Shown: positions 6,109 to 6,254 of the stretch, piece after piece | How positions within the stretch are numbered: the first letter of the stretch is position 1 | How the letters are laid out: each line of letters opens with the position of its first letter | NCBI GenBank assembly: GCA_028705545.1 | Contig: JAQWDG010000108.1 | Location: forward strand, 1-6,254 | Length of the DNA stretch: 6,254 nt | Direction: 5' to 3' | Source: Methanoregula sp. | Lineage (GTDB): Archaea > Halobacteriota > Methanomicrobia > Methanomicrobiales > Methanospirillaceae | Translations under genes and position numbers: made by a program | The notes under the pieces: generated by a model | What the model saw: the letters and a program-made list of their open reading frames with translations, nothing else | Database searches by the model: none | What the model was told of the DNA's origin: nothing

Positions 6109-6254
6109 TGCGAACCTATTATTGATCGATGCATATATCCTTTAATTGGTGTTATCATAAACCGATAAATGCCGTTATCTTAATTACCGTCATGATACAT
6201 TATTCATGATTATGTAATATCTAGTAACAGTTATTTTGAGATTGTGCTTAAAAA
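6109..6254. other. AT-rich non-coding region after the operon, with short repeats
   Basis: I see no gene in these 146 bases. There is no run of five or more T on the + strand, so the operon's terminator is not obvious and may lie beyond the window. Visible structure: TTATC (6152-6156), GATAA (6164-6168) and TTATC (6175-6179), in which the middle copy can pair with either flank; TCATGAT repeated at 6190-6196 and 6204-6210; and an imperfect inverted repeat from TACAT to ATGTA (6196-6216). These could be control sites for a following gene or only AT-rich coincidence. Confidence 0.4.

Noticed and set aside
1..6254. CRISPR array, tRNA, rRNA, insertion sequence or attachment site
   Set aside because: No regularly spaced repeats, no cloverleaf-like gene, no transposase and no terminal inverted repeats were seen. 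The window is almost fully explained by the operon.

Overview
The window holds a complete five-gene ABC importer operon of the family 5 (peptide/nickel, Dpp/Opp/Nik) type on the + strand, from 759 to 6108. It also holds the start of a divergent, unrecognised gene on the - strand (424 down to the window edge). The order is lipoprotein solute-binding protein, two permeases and two ATPases. The codon mix, the very AT-rich spacers next to GC-richer genes, TATA-box-like promoter elements with an A-rich upstream stretch, Shine-Dalgarno motifs of GGAG/AGGTG type and an archaeal-style lipobox together suggest a euryarchaeon. A Methanomicrobiales methanogen such as a Methanoregula relative is my best guess. 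This placement is inference; no rRNA or methanogenesis gene is present to confirm it.

Layout: (1) 1-424, - strand, 5' part of a hypothetical gene with a probable leaderless start. (2) 425-758, an AT-rich divergent spacer with a TATA box for each direction, three copies of a 9-base word and a 10-base palindrome near the predicted operon start. (3) 759-2399, solute-binding lipoprotein. (4) 2400-2540, a 141-base gap opening with an oligo-T run and containing a 41-codon ORF whose stop overlaps the permease start. (5) 2541-3524 and 3517-4338, the two permeases. (6) 4335-5327 and 5320-6108, the two ATPases. (7) 6109-6254, AT-rich non-coding sequence with short repeats.

How the genes work together: the binding protein, anchored outside the membrane by lipid, captures the solute. 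The two permeases form the channel, and the two different ATPases form the nucleotide-binding dimer that powers uptake. The last four genes overlap by 8, 4 and 8 bases, which suggests coupled translation and balanced subunit synthesis. The binding protein is set apart by the gap, so it may be made in excess. The substrate (peptide, nickel or nickel chelate, or another small solute) cannot be decided from sequence alone. No sixth transport gene or local regulator is visible.

I do not see a wholly new system. The points most worth checking are the coupled 41-aa ORF, the extra cysteines in the tail of the first ATPase, and the repeated word and palindrome in the divergent promoter region.
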